A DNA stretch of 61,623 bases from Acholeplasmataceae bacterium. GTDB taxonomy: Bacteria > Bacillota_I > Bacilli_A > Acholeplasmatales > UBA5453. Location of the stretch: the NCBI GenBank assembly GCA_012837645.1, contig DUQU01000018.1, positions 1 through 61,623 of the forward strand, in the 5' to 3' direction. Made by a program: the position numbers and the translations under genes. The notes under the pieces are model-generated. The model worked only from the letters and a program-made list of their open reading frames with translations, searched no databases and was not told the origin of the DNA. Positions 50,491 to 60,993 of this stretch are shown one piece after another (position 1 is the first letter of the stretch; the number at the start of each line of letters is the position of its first letter).

Positions 50491-52176
50491 TTATAATTTA
50501 CTATCATCTATAGTATTTAGAAATTTTAATAATGGTTCAATGGTGCTTTTAATTGTCCCCTCTTTAAAGGGGCTTTTTAATCCTACTTCTTTTACTAAAG
50601 CCTTAAAGCCTTTTGAGCCGCCTAAACGGCATAAATGATAATATTTTTGCCAAGCATCTTGGTGGTTTTTTTGGTCTAAATGCCAAAACTGAAAAGCGAT
50701 TACTTGAGCTAATGTGTAATCAATATAATAAAAAGGCGCGCCAAAAATATGGCTTTGACGGTACCAATAAGTTCCTTTTTCCATAAAAGCATCATCATCA
50801 TAATCTTTTTCTGGTAAATATATTTTTTCAAGCTTTCGCCAAGTTTGTTTTCGCTCTAAAGGAGTCAATTCTGGATTTTGATAAATATGATGTTGAAACT
50901 CATCGACTAAAGCGCCATAAGGGAGAAAACCAATCGCATTTGTTAAATGGGTATAATAAAACTTTTCTTGATCTTCTTTAAAAAAGTCTCCTGCCCAGGG
51001 CCAAGTAAAAAACTCCATACTCATCGAATGAATTTCCGCCGCTTCCATTCCCGGCCATCTTTGCGAAGGTAAATTATCTTTAGAAGAATACACTTGAAAA
51101 GCATGACCAGCTTCATGTGTCAAAACTTCGACATCATGTGCAGTGCCATTAAAGTTTGCGAAAATAAAAGGGGCTTGATAATTAGCCATATAAGTGCAAT
51201 AGCCACCACCTCTTTTACCAGGTTTACTTTCTAGGTCAAATAAATCGTGTTTTAACATAAATGAGAAAAACTCGGCAGTTTCTGGACTTAAAGCTTGATA
51301 AGTCTTTTTAGCGATTTCTACCAGTTCATCTTTATTACCTTTTGGAGTAGGATTACCCGATAGAAAAGCAATAGTATCATAACTTTTTAACCGTTCCAAT
51401 TTTAGTCTTTTCCGTTTTCTTTCCTGAAGTTCACTTACTACCGGAACAACGTCTTTTTTAATTTGTTCGCGGTATTTTTTAACATCATCGCTATTATAAT
51501 CTGTTCTACCCATCGCATAATAACCGAGTTCAATATAATTTTCATATCCCATTATCTTCGCTCTTTGATGTCTTGATTTTACTAATTTATCATAGATTTC
51601 ATCGATTTTACCTTCATTTTTTGCAAAAAACTCTGAAACCTTTAACTGAGCTTGGTGTCTTTTATGGCGATCTTTACTTTGCAAATAAGGGCTCATTTCT
51701 GGTAAAGTATTAACTTTTCCCTCAAACTCAATTTCAGCCCCGGCAATAATTTTATCGTATTCTCGCGACAAATTATTTTCTTCAATAATATAAGGGATCA
51801 TTTTTTCATCAAAAGCTTTTAAAGAAACTTCTATTTGTTTAAAATAAAACTCGCCAAAATGTTTTATTAATTCTTCTTTATGAGGGCTATTAAAAGCTAA
51901 CTTATCTAAATTGTTTAAATAATTAGTAAGCGCTGGAAAATTGGAATCTAAATATTTGTTTTCTGTTTCATAAAATTGATCTTTAGTATTAATAGAGTGT
52001 CTAATACTAGCAATAACATACATTGTTGAAGCATCATCAATTAACTTAAAGACGGCCTCCATAATCGCAATTTGATTTTTAGCGTCTTGGTTGGGAAATT
52101 CCTTAATATATTCTTTTATCGTCGTTGTTAAATCTTCAAAATTTGGTCTTTGATACTTAAAATCTTTAAACTTCAT
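50491..52176 (-). CDS. pepF: M3 family oligoendopeptidase (PepF-like)
   Basis: The 561-residue zinc peptidase has the HEAGHAF motif (HExxH) and a downstream Glu in EAAEIHSMSMEFF, the third ligand. M3 oligopeptidases cleave short peptides in the cytoplasm; there is no signal peptide. It lies just after the rplQ terminator with no promoter visible in the 40-base gap, so read-through may express it. AAGGAGGAG precedes the ATG. This place, between rplQ and ecfA1, is not the usual one. Confidence 0.92.
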   Translation of the reverse strand: MKFKDFKYQRPNFEDLTTTIKEYIKEFPNQDAKNQIAIMEAVFKLIDDASTMYVIASIRHSINTKDQFYETENKYLDSNFPALTNYLNNLDKLAFNSPHKEELIKHFGEFYFKQIEVSLKAFDEKMIPYIIEENNLSREYDKIIAGAEIEFEGKVNTLPEMSPYLQSKDRHKRHQAQLKVSEFFAKNEGKIDEIYDKLVKSRHQRAKIMGYENYIELGYYAMGRTDYNSDDVKKYREQIKKDVVPVVSELQERKRKRLKLERLKSYDTIAFLSGNPTPKGNKDELVEIAKKTYQALSPETAEFFSFMLKHDLFDLESKPGKRGGGYCTYMANYQAPFIFANFNGTAHDVEVLTHEAGHAFQVYSSKDNLPSQRWPGMEAAEIHSMSMEFFTWPWAGDFFKEDQEKFYYTHLTNAIGFLPYGALVDEFQHHIYQNPELTPLERKQTWRKLEKIYLPEKDYDDDAFMEKGTYWYRQSHIFGAPFYYIDYTLAQVIAFQFWHLDQKNHQDAWQKYYHLCRLGGSKGFKALVKEVGLKSPFKEGTIKSTIEPLLKFLNTIDDSKL

Positions 52177-52189
52177 TTTTCTCCTCCTT

Positions 52190-52218
52190 AAAAAAAGAAA
52201 AAGGCTCTTTTAAGCCTT
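52190..52218 (-). terminator. Terminator of the spc-alpha operon after rplQ
   Basis: Minus-strand AAGGCT and AGCCTT form a stem around TAAAAG, then TTTCTTTTTTT. The rplQ stop codon lies at the start of the stem. Confidence 0.88.
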
Positions 52219-52579
52219 AATCATTAATAAACTGAATGATAGCCATTGGGGCGTTATCGCCCAATCTTGGCATTGTTTTATAAACAGCAGTATAACCACC
52301 GTTTCTCTCTTGATAACGATCAGCTAAATCATCAAATAATTTTTGAAGTGCTGTTTTAGTTTCCGTAGCTTGTTGGGGTCTTACTGTTTTAGCTGCTTGT
52401 CTGCGCGCATGAAGCGTTCCCTTCTTAGCTAAAGTTACCATTTTATCAGCTAGCTTTTTTAATTCCTTCGCTTTTGATTCTGTCGTTGTAATTTGCTCAT
52501 GAATAATTAGTTGAGTTACTAAGTCTCTCATCAATGCCTTTTTTTGCGCTGTTGTTCTTCTTAATCTTGAATAAGCCAT
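52217..52579 (-). CDS. rplQ: 50S ribosomal protein L17
   Basis: The 120-residue protein begins [20 protein letters not shown] and ends in [16 protein letters not shown], the L17 pattern. It is the last gene of the long ribosomal cluster and overlaps its terminator. It follows rpoA after two bases. Confidence 0.98.
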   Translation of the reverse strand: MAYSRLRRTTAQKKALMRDLVTQLIIHEQITTTESKAKELKKLADKMVTLAKKGTLHARRQAAKTVRPQQATETKTALQKLFDDLADRYQERNGGYTAVYKTMPRLGDNAPMAIIQFIND

Positions 52580-52581
52580 CT

Positions 52582-53577
52582 TTATTCTCCTATTTCTTGG
52601 TTGTCTTGTTTCCTGCTTACAAAGCTAGGTGCTAACGACAAACCTAATTCATCTAATTTATCTTTAACTTCTTTTAAAGACTTTCGGCCTAAGTTTCTTA
52701 CTCGCATCATTTCTTCTTCTGTCTTTAAAGTTAATTCGTGTAAGGTATTAATGCCGGCACGTTTTAAACAGTTAAATGAGCGTACCGATAAATCTAATTC
52801 TTCAATCGGCTTTTCTAATTTCTCATGTTCAACTTTTTCTTCTCTTTTAGCGATAAAGTTTAAGTCATGAGTATCTTCATCTAAATCGACAATTACTGTT
52901 AAATAGTCCATCATCATTTTGCTTGCTAAAGAAACAGCTTCATGAGGTTTAATCGCTCCATTAGTTACTACTTCTAAATGAAGTTTATCGTAATTTGTTC
53001 GTTTGTCAACACGAGTTTTTTCAACATCATATGTTACTCTTAAAACCGGCGTGAAAAGCGAATCTATTGGAATCGTGCCAATAACTCTAGTATGAATCTT
53101 ATTATCTTCAGAACTAGAATAACCAATTCCTCTTCTAATTGTTAAATACATTGAGAGTTTTCCATCTGGAAGTACGTGGGCTATTACTTGATCTTTATTA
53201 ATAACTGTTAATTGATCATCAGAGATAATGTCTGCTGCAGTAACCACACCTTCACCAATTTGATGAATCTCAACGTGTTTTTCAAACTCAGGATCGGTTG
53301 AGTCAGTACTTAAAATAACCTTTTTTAAATTAAGAATGATGCTCATCACATCTTCTCTAACACCATCAATCATTTGGAATTCATGCTCAACACCGTCAAT
53401 TAAAACATTCACAATAGCCGTTCCAGGTAACGATGACAACAAAATTCTTCTTAGTGAATTACCAATAGTAATTCCATATCCTCTTTCTAATGGAGTGATA
53501 ATAAAAGCTGCTTTGTTTTTATCCTCCTTATTCGGAGTTACAACTACATCTGGTTTAGTAAATTTTAATTCTTGCAA
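52582..53577 (-). CDS. rpoA: RNA polymerase alpha subunit
   Basis: The 331-residue protein has the N-terminal assembly domain ([21 protein letters not shown], cited in part, and [14 protein letters not shown]) and a full C-terminal domain ([20 protein letters not shown], then KVRNLG-type [13 protein letters not shown]). The dimer starts RNA polymerase assembly and the C-terminal domain contacts DNA and activators. It is useful here as the in-window reference for the alpha-like repeats of RpoC. Start supported by AAGGAGG. Confidence 0.98.
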   Translation of the reverse strand: MQELKFTKPDVVVTPNKEDKNKAAFIITPLERGYGITIGNSLRRILLSSLPGTAIVNVLIDGVEHEFQMIDGVREDVMSIILNLKKVILSTDSTDPEFEKHVEIHQIGEGVVTAADIISDDQLTVINKDQVIAHVLPDGKLSMYLTIRRGIGYSSSEDNKIHTRVIGTIPIDSLFTPVLRVTYDVEKTRVDKRTNYDKLHLEVVTNGAIKPHEAVSLASKMMMDYLTVIVDLDEDTHDLNFIAKREEKVEHEKLEKPIEELDLSVRSFNCLKRAGINTLHELTLKTEEEMMRVRNLGRKSLKEVKDKLDELGLSLAPSFVSRKQDNQEIGE

Positions 53578-53597
53578 ATTGATATCCTCCTTATTTC

Positions 53598-53984
53598 TTA
53601 TCCGCGTGGACGTTTAGGTGGTCTACAACCATTGTGTGGTATTGGTGTTACGTCTTTTATCGCTGTTATTTCTAATCCTGCTGCTTGAATAGAACGAATT
53701 GCAGCTTCTCTTCCAGGACCAGGTCCTCTTACGTTTACTTCAACTTTAATCATTCCTTGTGTTAAAGCGGCTTTAGCTGCTGCTTCTGCACTCATTTGAG
53801 CTGCGAAAGGTGTTGATTTTTTAGAACCTTTAAAGCCTAATGCTCCAGCACTACTCCAAGCAATTGCATTTCCTGCTTCATCTGTAATAGTTACAATTGT
53901 ATTATTAAACGTAGTATGAATATGTGCTATCCCTAGGGGCACATTTCTTTTTACTCGACGTCTTGTTTGTCTTTTTCTTGCCAT
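53598..53984 (-). CDS. rpsK: 30S ribosomal protein S11
   Basis: The 128-residue protein begins [20 protein letters not shown] and has the S11 core [13 protein letters not shown] and the C-terminal [11 protein letters not shown]. It lines the mRNA exit region of the 30S platform. It lies between rpsM and rpoA as usual. Confidence 0.98.
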   Translation of the reverse strand: MARKRQTRRRVKRNVPLGIAHIHTTFNNTIVTITDEAGNAIAWSSAGALGFKGSKKSTPFAAQMSAEAAAKAALTQGMIKVEVNVRGPGPGREAAIRSIQAAGLEITAIKDVTPIPHNGCRPPKRPRG

Positions 53985-53999
53985 TTTAATTAATGCCTC

Positions 54000-54371
54000 C
54001 TACTTCTTCTTTTTCTTAACTACGGTTGCTTTGGTTCTGCCTCTTCTAGTGCGAGCATTGTTTTGCGTGTTTTGACCATTTACTGGTAATCCACGACGAT
54101 GTCTAATACCCTTATATGAACCGATTTCCATTAGTCTTTTAACGTTTAAAGTGACTTCTCTTCGCAAGTCTCCTTCTACTTGATATTTAGTAATTTCTTG
54201 CCTGATTTTCCCTAATTCATCATCCGTTAAATCTTTAACTCTAATATCTTCGGAAACTCCGGCATTTAATAAAATTTGTTGTGATAGTGGTTTCCCAATT
54301 CCATAAATATAAGTTAATGATATCACTACTCTTTTATCTCTGGGAACGTCCACACCTGCAATTCGTGCCAT
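54000..54371 (-). CDS. rpsM: 30S ribosomal protein S13
   Basis: The 123-residue protein begins [19 protein letters not shown] and ends in a basic tail with [20 protein letters not shown] (cited by its ends). It forms bridges between the 30S head and the 50S subunit. It follows rpmJ. Confidence 0.98.
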   Translation of the reverse strand: MARIAGVDVPRDKRVVISLTYIYGIGKPLSQQILLNAGVSEDIRVKDLTDDELGKIRQEITKYQVEGDLRREVTLNVKRLMEIGSYKGIRHRRGLPVNGQNTQNNARTRRGRTKATVVKKKKK

Positions 54372-54387
54372 AATTTATTTCTCCTTT

Positions 54388-54501
54388 TTATCCTTGTCTT
54401 TGTTTATGTCTGGGGTTTTCACAAATCACCATGACTTTGCCTTTTCTGCGAATTATTTTACATTTATCGCAAATCTTTTTAACCGATGCTCTAACTTTCA
54501 T
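54388..54501 (-). CDS. rpmJ: 50S ribosomal protein L36 (zinc-binding form)
   Basis: This 37-residue gene reads [20 protein letters not shown] and ends [12 protein letters not shown] before TAA. The ligands Cys11, Cys14, Cys27 and His32 make it the zinc-binding form. The position between infA and rpsM is conserved. AGGAGG lies upstream of the ATG. Confidence 0.97.
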   Translation of the reverse strand: MKVRASVKKICDKCKIIRRKGKVMVICENPRHKQRQG

Positions 54502-54507
54502 ATTTTT

Positions 54508-54726
54508 TTACCTCCTACGGTATGTAATTCTTCCTCTTGTAAGATCGTATGGTGATAACTCTACCGTTACGCTATCACCAGGTAAAATGCGTATGTTGTG
54601 CATACGGATTTTACCAGATACATGAGCCAACACTATATGCCCGGTTTCTAGTTTAACTTTAAACTTTGTGTTCGGTAATACCTCGATAACTTCTGCTTGT
54701 ACTTCTATTAAATCATCCCTTGCCAT
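54508..54726 (-). CDS. infA: Translation initiation factor IF-1
   Basis: The 72-residue OB-fold protein begins [20 protein letters not shown] and has the conserved [17 protein letters not shown]. It binds the A site of the 30S subunit during initiation. It lies between map and rpmJ. Confidence 0.98.
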   Translation of the reverse strand: MARDDLIEVQAEVIEVLPNTKFKVKLETGHIVLAHVSGKIRMHNIRILPGDSVTVELSPYDLTRGRITYRRR

Positions 54727-54739
54727 ACATCATCCTCCT

Positions 54740-55483
54740 TTATTTGGTCAAGATTTCGTAGCCCTCATTTGTGATTGCAATCATATGCTCAAAATGGGCA
54801 CTAACTTTTCTATCTCTAGTAACGACTGTCCAATTATCATTTTTTAAATAAATCTGCTTGCTGCCTAAATTTACCATCGGCTCAACACAAATTGTCATCC
54901 CTGGTTCTAACTTTTCCCCTTTATCATTGTAAAAGAAGTTAGGAACGTATGGTTTTTCATGTAAGTCTTTACCGATACCATGTCCAGTAAATTCTTCTAC
55001 GATACCATAACCAAAGGGTTTTAAATAATTTTCAATCGCTTTACTAATATCGCTAATATAATTATTAGGTTTTGCTTGTTCAATACCAGCAAATAAACTT
55101 GCCTTTGTTCTTGTTAGTAATAGTTGATACTCTTCTTTAATCTTCCCGACCCCATAAGTATAAGCGGAATCGGCGTGATAGCCTTGATAATAAACTCCTA
55201 AATCTAAGGAAATAAGGTCACCTTCTTTTAATTTCCTTTTGGAAGGAATACCATGAACCACTTCCTCATTAACTGAGGTGCAAATCGAACTCGGAAAACC
55301 TTGATAATTTTTAAACGATGGTACGCCACCTAAAGAAATAATATAATCTTCTGCCAACTTATCTAACTCTTTAGTAGTAATGCCCGGTTTAATGAAGTTT
55401 TCTAAATACTTCCTTGTTTGATAAACCATTTTACCGGCTTCACGCATAATAGCTATTTCTCTTTTTGATTTTAAAATAATCAT
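54740..55483 (-). CDS. map: Methionine aminopeptidase
   Basis: The 247-residue type I enzyme has the metal ligands Asp in SLDLGVYYQGYHADSAYT, His in GHGIGKDLHE and Glu in ICVEPMV and FEHMIAIT. It removes the initiator Met. No N-terminal zinc finger. The ATG overlaps the adk stop TGA (ATGA), as in many spc operons. Confidence 0.97.
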   Translation of the reverse strand: MIILKSKREIAIMREAGKMVYQTRKYLENFIKPGITTKELDKLAEDYIISLGGVPSFKNYQGFPSSICTSVNEEVVHGIPSKRKLKEGDLISLDLGVYYQGYHADSAYTYGVGKIKEEYQLLLTRTKASLFAGIEQAKPNNYISDISKAIENYLKPFGYGIVEEFTGHGIGKDLHEKPYVPNFFYNDKGEKLEPGMTICVEPMVNLGSKQIYLKNDNWTVVTRDRKVSAHFEHMIAITNEGYEILTK

Positions 55484-56130
55484 TTTGATTTCTCGATTGC
55501 ACTTTTTATTTCTAGAAAACTGTCATAAGGGGCTTTAGAACCATCAATATTAACTAAAATAGCTTTTTCTTGATAATAATTAATAATCGGTTCTGTTTTT
55601 TCGTGATATGCTTTTAATCTTTCAATAATAACTTCTTTAGTATCATCTTTCCTTTTTACTAAAGTCGCTCCGCAATAATCGCATTTATTAGCAACCTTTG
55701 GTTTTAAAAAATAAATGTTATATATTCTTCCACACTGCGGGCAAGTCCGTCTGCCGATAATTCTTTTAATTAATAAGTCTTCATCAGCTGTTAAATTAAA
55801 GACATAATCCAATTTTAACTGCTTTTCTTTTAATAATTGATCTAAATAAAATGCTTGCGGTAAGGTGCGAGGATAACCGTCTAAAATAAAACCTTTTGAG
55901 ACGTCTTCCTCTTTTAGTCGCTCTTTAACTATTTCATTAGTTAACTCATCGGTGACTAATTTTCCTTCGCTCATCCCTTTTTCAATCTTTTTACCTAAAC
56001 TAGTGCCTTTTTTTATTTCATTACGAAACATTTCACCAGTAGAGATTTGGGGAATATTAAGTTCTTCCGTTAAAAATGGTTTTTGTGAGCCTTTCCCTGA
56101 AGCGGGTGGCCCCATAATAACAATTCTCAT
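55480..56130 (-). CDS. adk: Adenylate kinase
   Basis: The 216-residue kinase has the P-loop GPPASGKGSQ, FILDGYPRTLPQA and a long LID with four Cys (CPQC and CDYC) that should hold zinc, the Gram-positive form. It interconverts AMP, ADP and ATP. It sits between secY and map as in Firmicutes. Confidence 0.98.
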   Translation of the reverse strand: MRIVIMGPPASGKGSQKPFLTEELNIPQISTGEMFRNEIKKGTSLGKKIEKGMSEGKLVTDELTNEIVKERLKEEDVSKGFILDGYPRTLPQAFYLDQLLKEKQLKLDYVFNLTADEDLLIKRIIGRRTCPQCGRIYNIYFLKPKVANKCDYCGATLVKRKDDTKEVIIERLKAYHEKTEPIINYYQEKAILVNIDGSKAPYDSFLEIKSAIEKSK

Positions 56131-56143
56131 CTTTTTTCCTTAT

Positions 56144-57442
56144 TTAAAAAATTCCTTCATACTCTTGTTCAGTAGCCTCAGTTAAAATCTGATTTGCAGT
56201 TTCTAAAGCTACACCAACAACAATCAATAATGATGTTCCTCCTAAAGTAATTACTTGTGCTTCTTGAGGAGTAAATTTAAAGACAATTGCTGTTAAGATT
56301 GGTAAAGCAGCTAACAACATTAAATAGGTTGTTCCTAAAAGAGTAATCTTAAACAATAATCTCGAAATATAGTTTTCAGTTTCTCCTCCTGGTCTTACAC
56401 CGGGAATATAAGCATTACTTTTAGATAAGTTCTCTGACACTTGTTCCGGTGATAACATTAAGAAGGAATAGAAAAATGAAAATACTAAAATTAAAAACAT
56501 GTAAATTACAAAACCAAAGGGCTTTTGATAATTAAAGATTTGATCAAACCAATAGCCCACTCCTGAACCACTTTTACTGCCAAAGAATCCGACAATAGAA
56601 AGTGGAATCGATAAAATAGTTGAAGCGAATATTACCGGGATAACTCCAGCAGTGTTTAACTTGATTGGTAAGTTAGAATCTGTTGGACCTTGACCTGGTC
56701 TTCTATTAGCATATTGTATTGGTACTTTTCTTTTCGCTAGTTCTAAATAAGTTACCGCCACTAAAATAGCTACATAAAGTAAAATAATAACGATAAATAA
56801 AACAATGTTTCCAGCACCACCAGTTTCAATGTACTTAGTCCATAAGGTTCTAATCATCGCTGGTAGCGAAGTAATAATACCGGCAACAATCAGCATACTA
56901 CCGCCATTACCAACGCCATATCTCGTGATTAAATCCGCTAACCACATCGCAATTGCAGTACCACCGGCAACTATTAATGCCATAAAAATGTAGTAAAAGA
57001 AGCTATAGTTAATAATATCCACAGCAAAGATGCTACCATGGTCATCCATTCCAATAATGAAGACTAAAGCCTGGATAAACGATAAAACCAAACCTAATAT
57101 TCTTGTTAGTTTATTAAGTTTTCTCTTACCCATTTCACCTTGCTCGCTCCATTCTTTTAATTTTGGAACGATATCCATTTGTAATAATTGGACAACAATG
57201 CTGGCAGTAATGTAAGGACTAATACCCATCGCCATTAAAGAAAATCTTCCTAAAGCGTTTCCGGAAAAGTTATCCAAAATAGCTAAAAAACTATTGTCAG
57301 CAATTAAACTTGTAATTTGCTTAACATTCAAAAGTGGAATTGGGACCCAAGTTAAAATTCTAAAGATAAATAAAATTAACAAAGTAATTCCTATTTTCGC
57401 TAATAATTTATTATTGGCTAAAATTGCTTTCAGTTTATCCAC
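56144..57442 (-). CDS. secY: Preprotein translocase subunit SecY
   Basis: The 432-residue protein has ten predicted membrane segments of the SecY channel, with conserved ALGRFSLMAMGISPYITASI and GMPIYAN-type KRKVPIQYANRRPGQG in cytoplasmic loop 4. It forms the export channel with SecE. The start is GTG at 57442, directly after the rplO stop, with GAGGTG upstream. Confidence 0.97.
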   Translation of the reverse strand: MDKLKAILANNKLLAKIGITLLILFIFRILTWVPIPLLNVKQITSLIADNSFLAILDNFSGNALGRFSLMAMGISPYITASIVVQLLQMDIVPKLKEWSEQGEMGKRKLNKLTRILGLVLSFIQALVFIIGMDDHGSIFAVDIINYSFFYYIFMALIVAGGTAIAMWLADLITRYGVGNGGSMLIVAGIITSLPAMIRTLWTKYIETGGAGNIVLFIVIILLYVAILVAVTYLELAKRKVPIQYANRRPGQGPTDSNLPIKLNTAGVIPVIFASTILSIPLSIVGFFGSKSGSGVGYWFDQIFNYQKPFGFVIYMFLILVFSFFYSFLMLSPEQVSENLSKSNAYIPGVRPGGETENYISRLLFKITLLGTTYLMLLAALPILTAIVFKFTPQEAQVITLGGTSLLIVVGVALETANQILTEATEQEYEGIF

Positions 57443-57874
57443 CTAGATCACCTCTGCGGTACCACCGGCTTTTTCAATTAGTTCAATCGCTTTCTTTGAA
57501 AAAGCATGGGCTTTAATAGTTAGTTTTTTCTCTAAGTTGCCATTAGCTAAAACTTTAACTCCATCTTGAATCTTTTTAATATATTTAAGTGACAAAAGCA
57601 AATCAGGGGTCACAATCGTTCCTTCTTCAAAATTATTTAAAAGAGCAAGACTAACAACTGTGTATTCCTTATGATTAACATTTTTAAAACCTCTTTTAGG
57701 TAAACTTTGAAATAATGGTAATTGTCCACCTTCAAAACCAGGGCGCACTTTGCTACGAGCAAGCTGACCTTTATGTCCTCTTCCAGACGTTTTGCCGTGG
57801 CCAGAACTAATTCCTCGTCCTACTCGTTTACGATTTTTCTTCGCTCCTTCGTTTCCTTTTAATTGATGCAACAT
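57443..57874 (-). CDS. rplO: 50S ribosomal protein L15
   Basis: The 143-residue protein begins [20 protein letters not shown] and has the glycine-rich N-terminal part ([19 protein letters not shown]) and C-terminal [18 protein letters not shown]. It overlaps the rpmD stop by one base (TAATG). Confidence 0.98.
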   Translation of the reverse strand: MLHQLKGNEGAKKNRKRVGRGISSGHGKTSGRGHKGQLARSKVRPGFEGGQLPLFQSLPKRGFKNVNHKEYTVVSLALLNNFEEGTIVTPDLLLSLKYIKKIQDGVKVLANGNLEKKLTIKAHAFSKKAIELIEKAGGTAEVI

Positions 57875-58062
57875 TACTTTTCTCCCTCCATCTCCTCGAC
57901 AGTAACTAAGTGGATAATAGTATTAACCATTCCTACTGTTTGGGGGTTTTTTGGTACAATAACTTCACTGTTTAATTTTTTTAAACCTAATGCTTTCGCA
58001 GTTTTAACTTGTTTAGGTTTGCGTCCGATTAAACTACGTACTAATTTCACCTTTAACATCAT
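57874..58062 (-). CDS. rpmD: 50S ribosomal protein L30
   Basis: The 62-residue protein has the L30 pattern [20 protein letters not shown] and [15 protein letters not shown]. Two ATGs stand in a row; the first touches the rpsE stop codon. Either start changes the product by one residue. Confidence 0.96.
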   Translation of the reverse strand: MMLKVKLVRSLIGRKPKQVKTAKALGLKKLNSEVIVPKNPQTVGMVNTIIHLVTVEEMEGEK

Positions 58063-58566
58063 TTAAACCAACTCCTCAACTGAGAGACCTCTTAATTCAG
58101 CAACATCTTCAATTGTTTTTAAAGATTCTAAACCTTGGAAAGTCGCTCTTACTACGTTAATTGGAGTTTTAGAACCAATTGACTTCGATAAAATATCATT
58201 AATTCCTGCTAATTCACAAATAGTTCGAACAGCACCACCAGCGATTACTCCTGTACCTTCAGAAGCTGGTTTTAAAAACACTCTACCGGCGCCATGTCTT
58301 CCAGTTACTTCGTGGGGAATAGTTCCACCAACTAAAGAAACTTTAATAAAACTATTACGCGCTCTTTGAATCGCTTTTTTAATTGCATCGGGAATTTCTT
58401 GAGCTTTTGCCATTCCAAATCCAACCGTACCAGCTTTATCACCAACAATTACTAAAGCTGAAAAACGAATTCTTCTTCCGCCCTTAACAACTTTAGAGAC
58501 GCGGTTAATTGATACAACTCGATCTTCAAAAGGATCTACTTCTTTTTCTCTTCTTGGTCTACGCAT
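58063..58566 (-). CDS. rpsE: 30S ribosomal protein S5
   Basis: The 167-residue protein begins [20 protein letters not shown] and has the dsRBD-like S5 N-terminal domain ([18 protein letters not shown]) and the C-terminal fold. It helps decoding accuracy and mRNA unwinding at the entry site. It follows rplR. Confidence 0.98.
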   Translation of the reverse strand: MRRPRREKEVDPFEDRVVSINRVSKVVKGGRRIRFSALVIVGDKAGTVGFGMAKAQEIPDAIKKAIQRARNSFIKVSLVGGTIPHEVTGRHGAGRVFLKPASEGTGVIAGGAVRTICELAGINDILSKSIGSKTPINVVRATFQGLESLKTIEDVAELRGLSVEELV

Positions 58567-58575
58567 AATTGCCTC

Positions 58576-58926
58576 CTAAAATTCCAGTCCCGAAGCTCTG
58601 AGAGCTTCTGCTAATGCTTTGATTCTACCGTGATAAAGATAACCACTGCGATCAAAAACTATTTTTGTTATCTTACTTTCTTTTGCTTTTTTTGCTAGTT
58701 CTTCACCGACTAAAGTAGCAGTCTTAATGTTAGCTCCTTTAGCGATATCTTTTGAATGTACAGCGACTAATGTATGATGATTGACATCATCGATTAATTG
58801 CACATAAAATTCGCGATTAGAACGATATACTGAAAGTCTAGGTCTTTCTGGGGTTCCACTTAAATGTTTTCTAATTCGTAAATGCCTTTTTTTACGCAAG
58901 ACATTTTTTGATTGTTTTTTAATCAT
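58576..58926 (-). CDS. rplR: 50S ribosomal protein L18
   Basis: The 116-residue protein begins [20 protein letters not shown] and has [20 protein letters not shown] and the C-terminal [20 protein letters not shown]. It binds 5S rRNA. Confidence 0.98.
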   Translation of the reverse strand: MIKKQSKNVLRKKRHLRIRKHLSGTPERPRLSVYRSNREFYVQLIDDVNHHTLVAVHSKDIAKGANIKTATLVGEELAKKAKESKITKIVFDRSGYLYHGRIKALAEALRASGLEF

Positions 58927-58937
58927 CTTCTCTCCTC

Positions 58938-59477
58938 CTAAACCTTCGCTATTTTTCCTTCTTTACGTCTAATAACTTCATCTTTATACTTGATTCCTTT
59001 ACCTTTATAAGGTTCTGGTCTTCTAATCTTTCTAATATTAGCCGCAAACTCTCCTACTACTTGCTTATCTAATCCTTCAATAATGATTTGGGTGTTTTTA
59101 GGCACTGTTACTTCAATATTTTCAGGGATAGTTACTACAACTGGATTAGCATATCCGGCATTCACTGTTAATTCATTGCCTTGTAGTTGAGCACGATAAC
59201 CAGTACCCACTATTTCCAGTTCAATTTTAAAGCGAGTATGTACTCCTTCAATCATATTAGCTAAAAGCGCTCTAACAGTACCATGAATTTGTTTTCTCTC
59301 TTGATTGTTATTTTGAAGTCTTACTTTTAATTCTTCATTTTCTAGTTCAAAATAAACATCAGTTGAAAATTCTCTTTCTAAAGTGCCATGAGGGCCTTTA
59401 ACTACAACTTTATTATTATCAATATTAACTTCAACACCTTGAGGTATTTTAATTATTTTATTTCCAATTCGTGACAT
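58938..59477 (-). CDS. rplF: 50S ribosomal protein L6
   Basis: The protein (179 residues) begins MSRIGNKIIKIPQGVEVNID and has the conserved C-terminal RRPEPYKGKGIKYKDEVIRR. I chose ATG 59477, with GAGGAG 8 bases upstream, rather than an earlier in-frame start that lies within the end of rpsH. Confidence 0.97.
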   Translation of the reverse strand: MSRIGNKIIKIPQGVEVNIDNNKVVVKGPHGTLEREFSTDVYFELENEELKVRLQNNNQERKQIHGTVRALLANMIEGVHTRFKIELEIVGTGYRAQLQGNELTVNAGYANPVVVTIPENIEVTVPKNTQIIIEGLDKQVVGEFAANIRKIRRPEPYKGKGIKYKDEVIRRKEGKIAKV

Positions 59478-59491
59478 CGTTTTTTCTCCTC

Positions 59492-59890
59492 TTACCAAAC
59501 ATAGGCGAGTACTTCGCCACCTACTTGTTGTAAACGAGCTTCACGATCTGTCATAATTCCTTTAGACGTGGAAATTAATGCAATACCTAAACCATTTAAT
59601 ACTTTTGGTAATTGTTCAACTTTAGCATAAACACGTAATCCTGGTTTAGAAATTCTTTTCAAGCCTTTAATGACTCTTTCTTGATCATTATATTTTAATG
59701 TTACAAGTAAGGCTCCTTGAGGGCCAAAACCTGCTTCTTTAGTAAAATCAACAATGAAACCTTCTTTTTTCAAAACACTAAGAACTTGTTCTTTTAATTT
59801 AGAAGCTGGTATTTCTACTTGTTTATGATGCATTTGATTTGCATTACGAATGCGTGTCAGCATGTCTGCAATAGGATCTGTCATAACCAT
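59492..59890 (-). CDS. rpsH: 30S ribosomal protein S8
   Basis: The 132-residue protein begins [20 protein letters not shown] and ends GGEVLAYVW; the C-terminal [13 protein letters not shown] is the rRNA-binding signature. The start with MVM matches the Bacillus protein and has AAGGTG upstream. In E. coli S8 represses its operon; no equivalent site was identified here. Confidence 0.98.
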   Translation of the reverse strand: MVMTDPIADMLTRIRNANQMHHKQVEIPASKLKEQVLSVLKKEGFIVDFTKEAGFGPQGALLVTLKYNDQERVIKGLKRISKPGLRVYAKVEQLPKVLNGLGIALISTSKGIMTDREARLQQVGGEVLAYVW

Positions 59891-59899
59891 AATATCACC

Positions 59900-60085
59900 T
59901 TACCAACTAGCCTTTCTAACTCCAGGTATTTCACCTTTATAAGCTTTTTCCCTTAAACAAATACGGCATAAGCCAAATTTACGATAAACTGAACGTGGTC
60001 TTCCGCAAACCGAGCATCTTGTATGTGCTCTTGTAGAAAACTTCGCCTTTTTTTGTTGTCTCACTACTTGTGATTTTTTTGCCAT
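59900..60085 (-). CDS. rpsN: 30S ribosomal protein S14, zinc-binding short form
   Basis: The 61-residue protein has two CxxC pairs (CSVC and CRIC) and ends [11 protein letters not shown]. This is the short zinc form of S14 seen in many Gram-positive bacteria and Mollicutes. It lies between rplE and rpsH. Confidence 0.97.
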   Translation of the reverse strand: MAKKSQVVRQQKKAKFSTRAHTRCSVCGRPRSVYRKFGLCRICLREKAYKGEIPGVRKASW

Positions 60086-60093
60086 ATTTACAC

Positions 60094-60633
60094 CTACCTT
60101 CTAAACGGCATTCCCAGTGAAGCGAGAAGTGCTCTTCCTTCTTCATCGGTTGGGGCCGTTGTTACGATAACTATATCCATACCTCTTACCCTTTTAACAT
60201 TATCAAAGATAATTTCAGGGAATATTAACTGTTCTTTAATTCCTAAAGTATAATTTCCTCTTCCGTCAAATGCTTCTTTTGATACTCCTCTAAAGTCTCT
60301 TACTCTAGGAAGAGCAATCGCAATTACTTTATCTAAGAAATGATACATTCTTTCTCCTCTTAAAGTAACTTTACAACCAATCGCCATTCCTTCTCTTAAT
60401 TTAAAATTAGAGATTGACTTTTTAGCTTTGTTAATAACTGGTTTTTGTCCAGATATCAAAGTGAGTTCATTGACTGCATCGTCAAGTGCTTTAGGATTTT
60501 GTGTAGCATCTCCTACTCCTATATTAACGACAATTTTTTCTAGTCTTGGTACTTGCATTACCGAACTATAATCAAATTCTTTCATTAACTCTGGAATAGC
60601 GTTATTTTGAAAATGTTCTCTTAATCTACTCAT
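60094..60633 (-). CDS. rplE: 50S ribosomal protein L5
   Basis: The 179-residue protein begins [20 protein letters not shown] and has [35 protein letters not shown] and the C-terminal [19 protein letters not shown]. It binds 5S rRNA and contacts the P-site tRNA. Confidence 0.98.
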   Translation of the reverse strand: MSRLREHFQNNAIPELMKEFDYSSVMQVPRLEKIVVNIGVGDATQNPKALDDAVNELTLISGQKPVINKAKKSISNFKLREGMAIGCKVTLRGERMYHFLDKVIAIALPRVRDFRGVSKEAFDGRGNYTLGIKEQLIFPEIIFDNVKRVRGMDIVIVTTAPTDEEGRALLASLGMPFRR

Positions 60634-60642
60634 TTATCGCAC

Positions 60643-60984
60643 CTACTTATCCAATATTTCGCCAGAAACTTTAGCATAACGCACTTTTTTTCCTTCAACA
60701 ACTTTATAACCAATCCTTGTCGGTACTTTTTGTTTTGGATCAAGTATCATCACATTTGATACATGAATCGGTGCTTCTACTTCTAAAATTTGACCTTTAC
60801 TATCTTCTTGAGTCGATCTTTCGTGTTTCTTAACGATATTAACACCTTTAACGACAACTCTATTTTCTTTCGGAAAAGATTTTATGACAACGCCTGTTGT
60901 TCTGACTTTATTACCTTTTTTATCTTTTGTAAAACGATCTTTACCGGCTATTACCGCGACCGTATCGCCAACTTTAATATTCAT
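60643..60984 (-). CDS. rplX: 50S ribosomal protein L24
   Basis: The 113-residue protein begins [20 protein letters not shown], a KOW motif, and has [19 protein letters not shown]. It helps start 50S assembly near the polypeptide exit tunnel. AGGAGG precedes the ATG. Confidence 0.98.
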   Translation of the reverse strand: MNIKVGDTVAVIAGKDRFTKDKKGNKVRTTGVVIKSFPKENRVVVKGVNIVKKHERSTQEDSKGQILEVEAPIHVSNVMILDPKQKVPTRIGYKVVEGKKVRYAKVSGEILDK

Positions 60985-60993
60985 ACCTACCTC

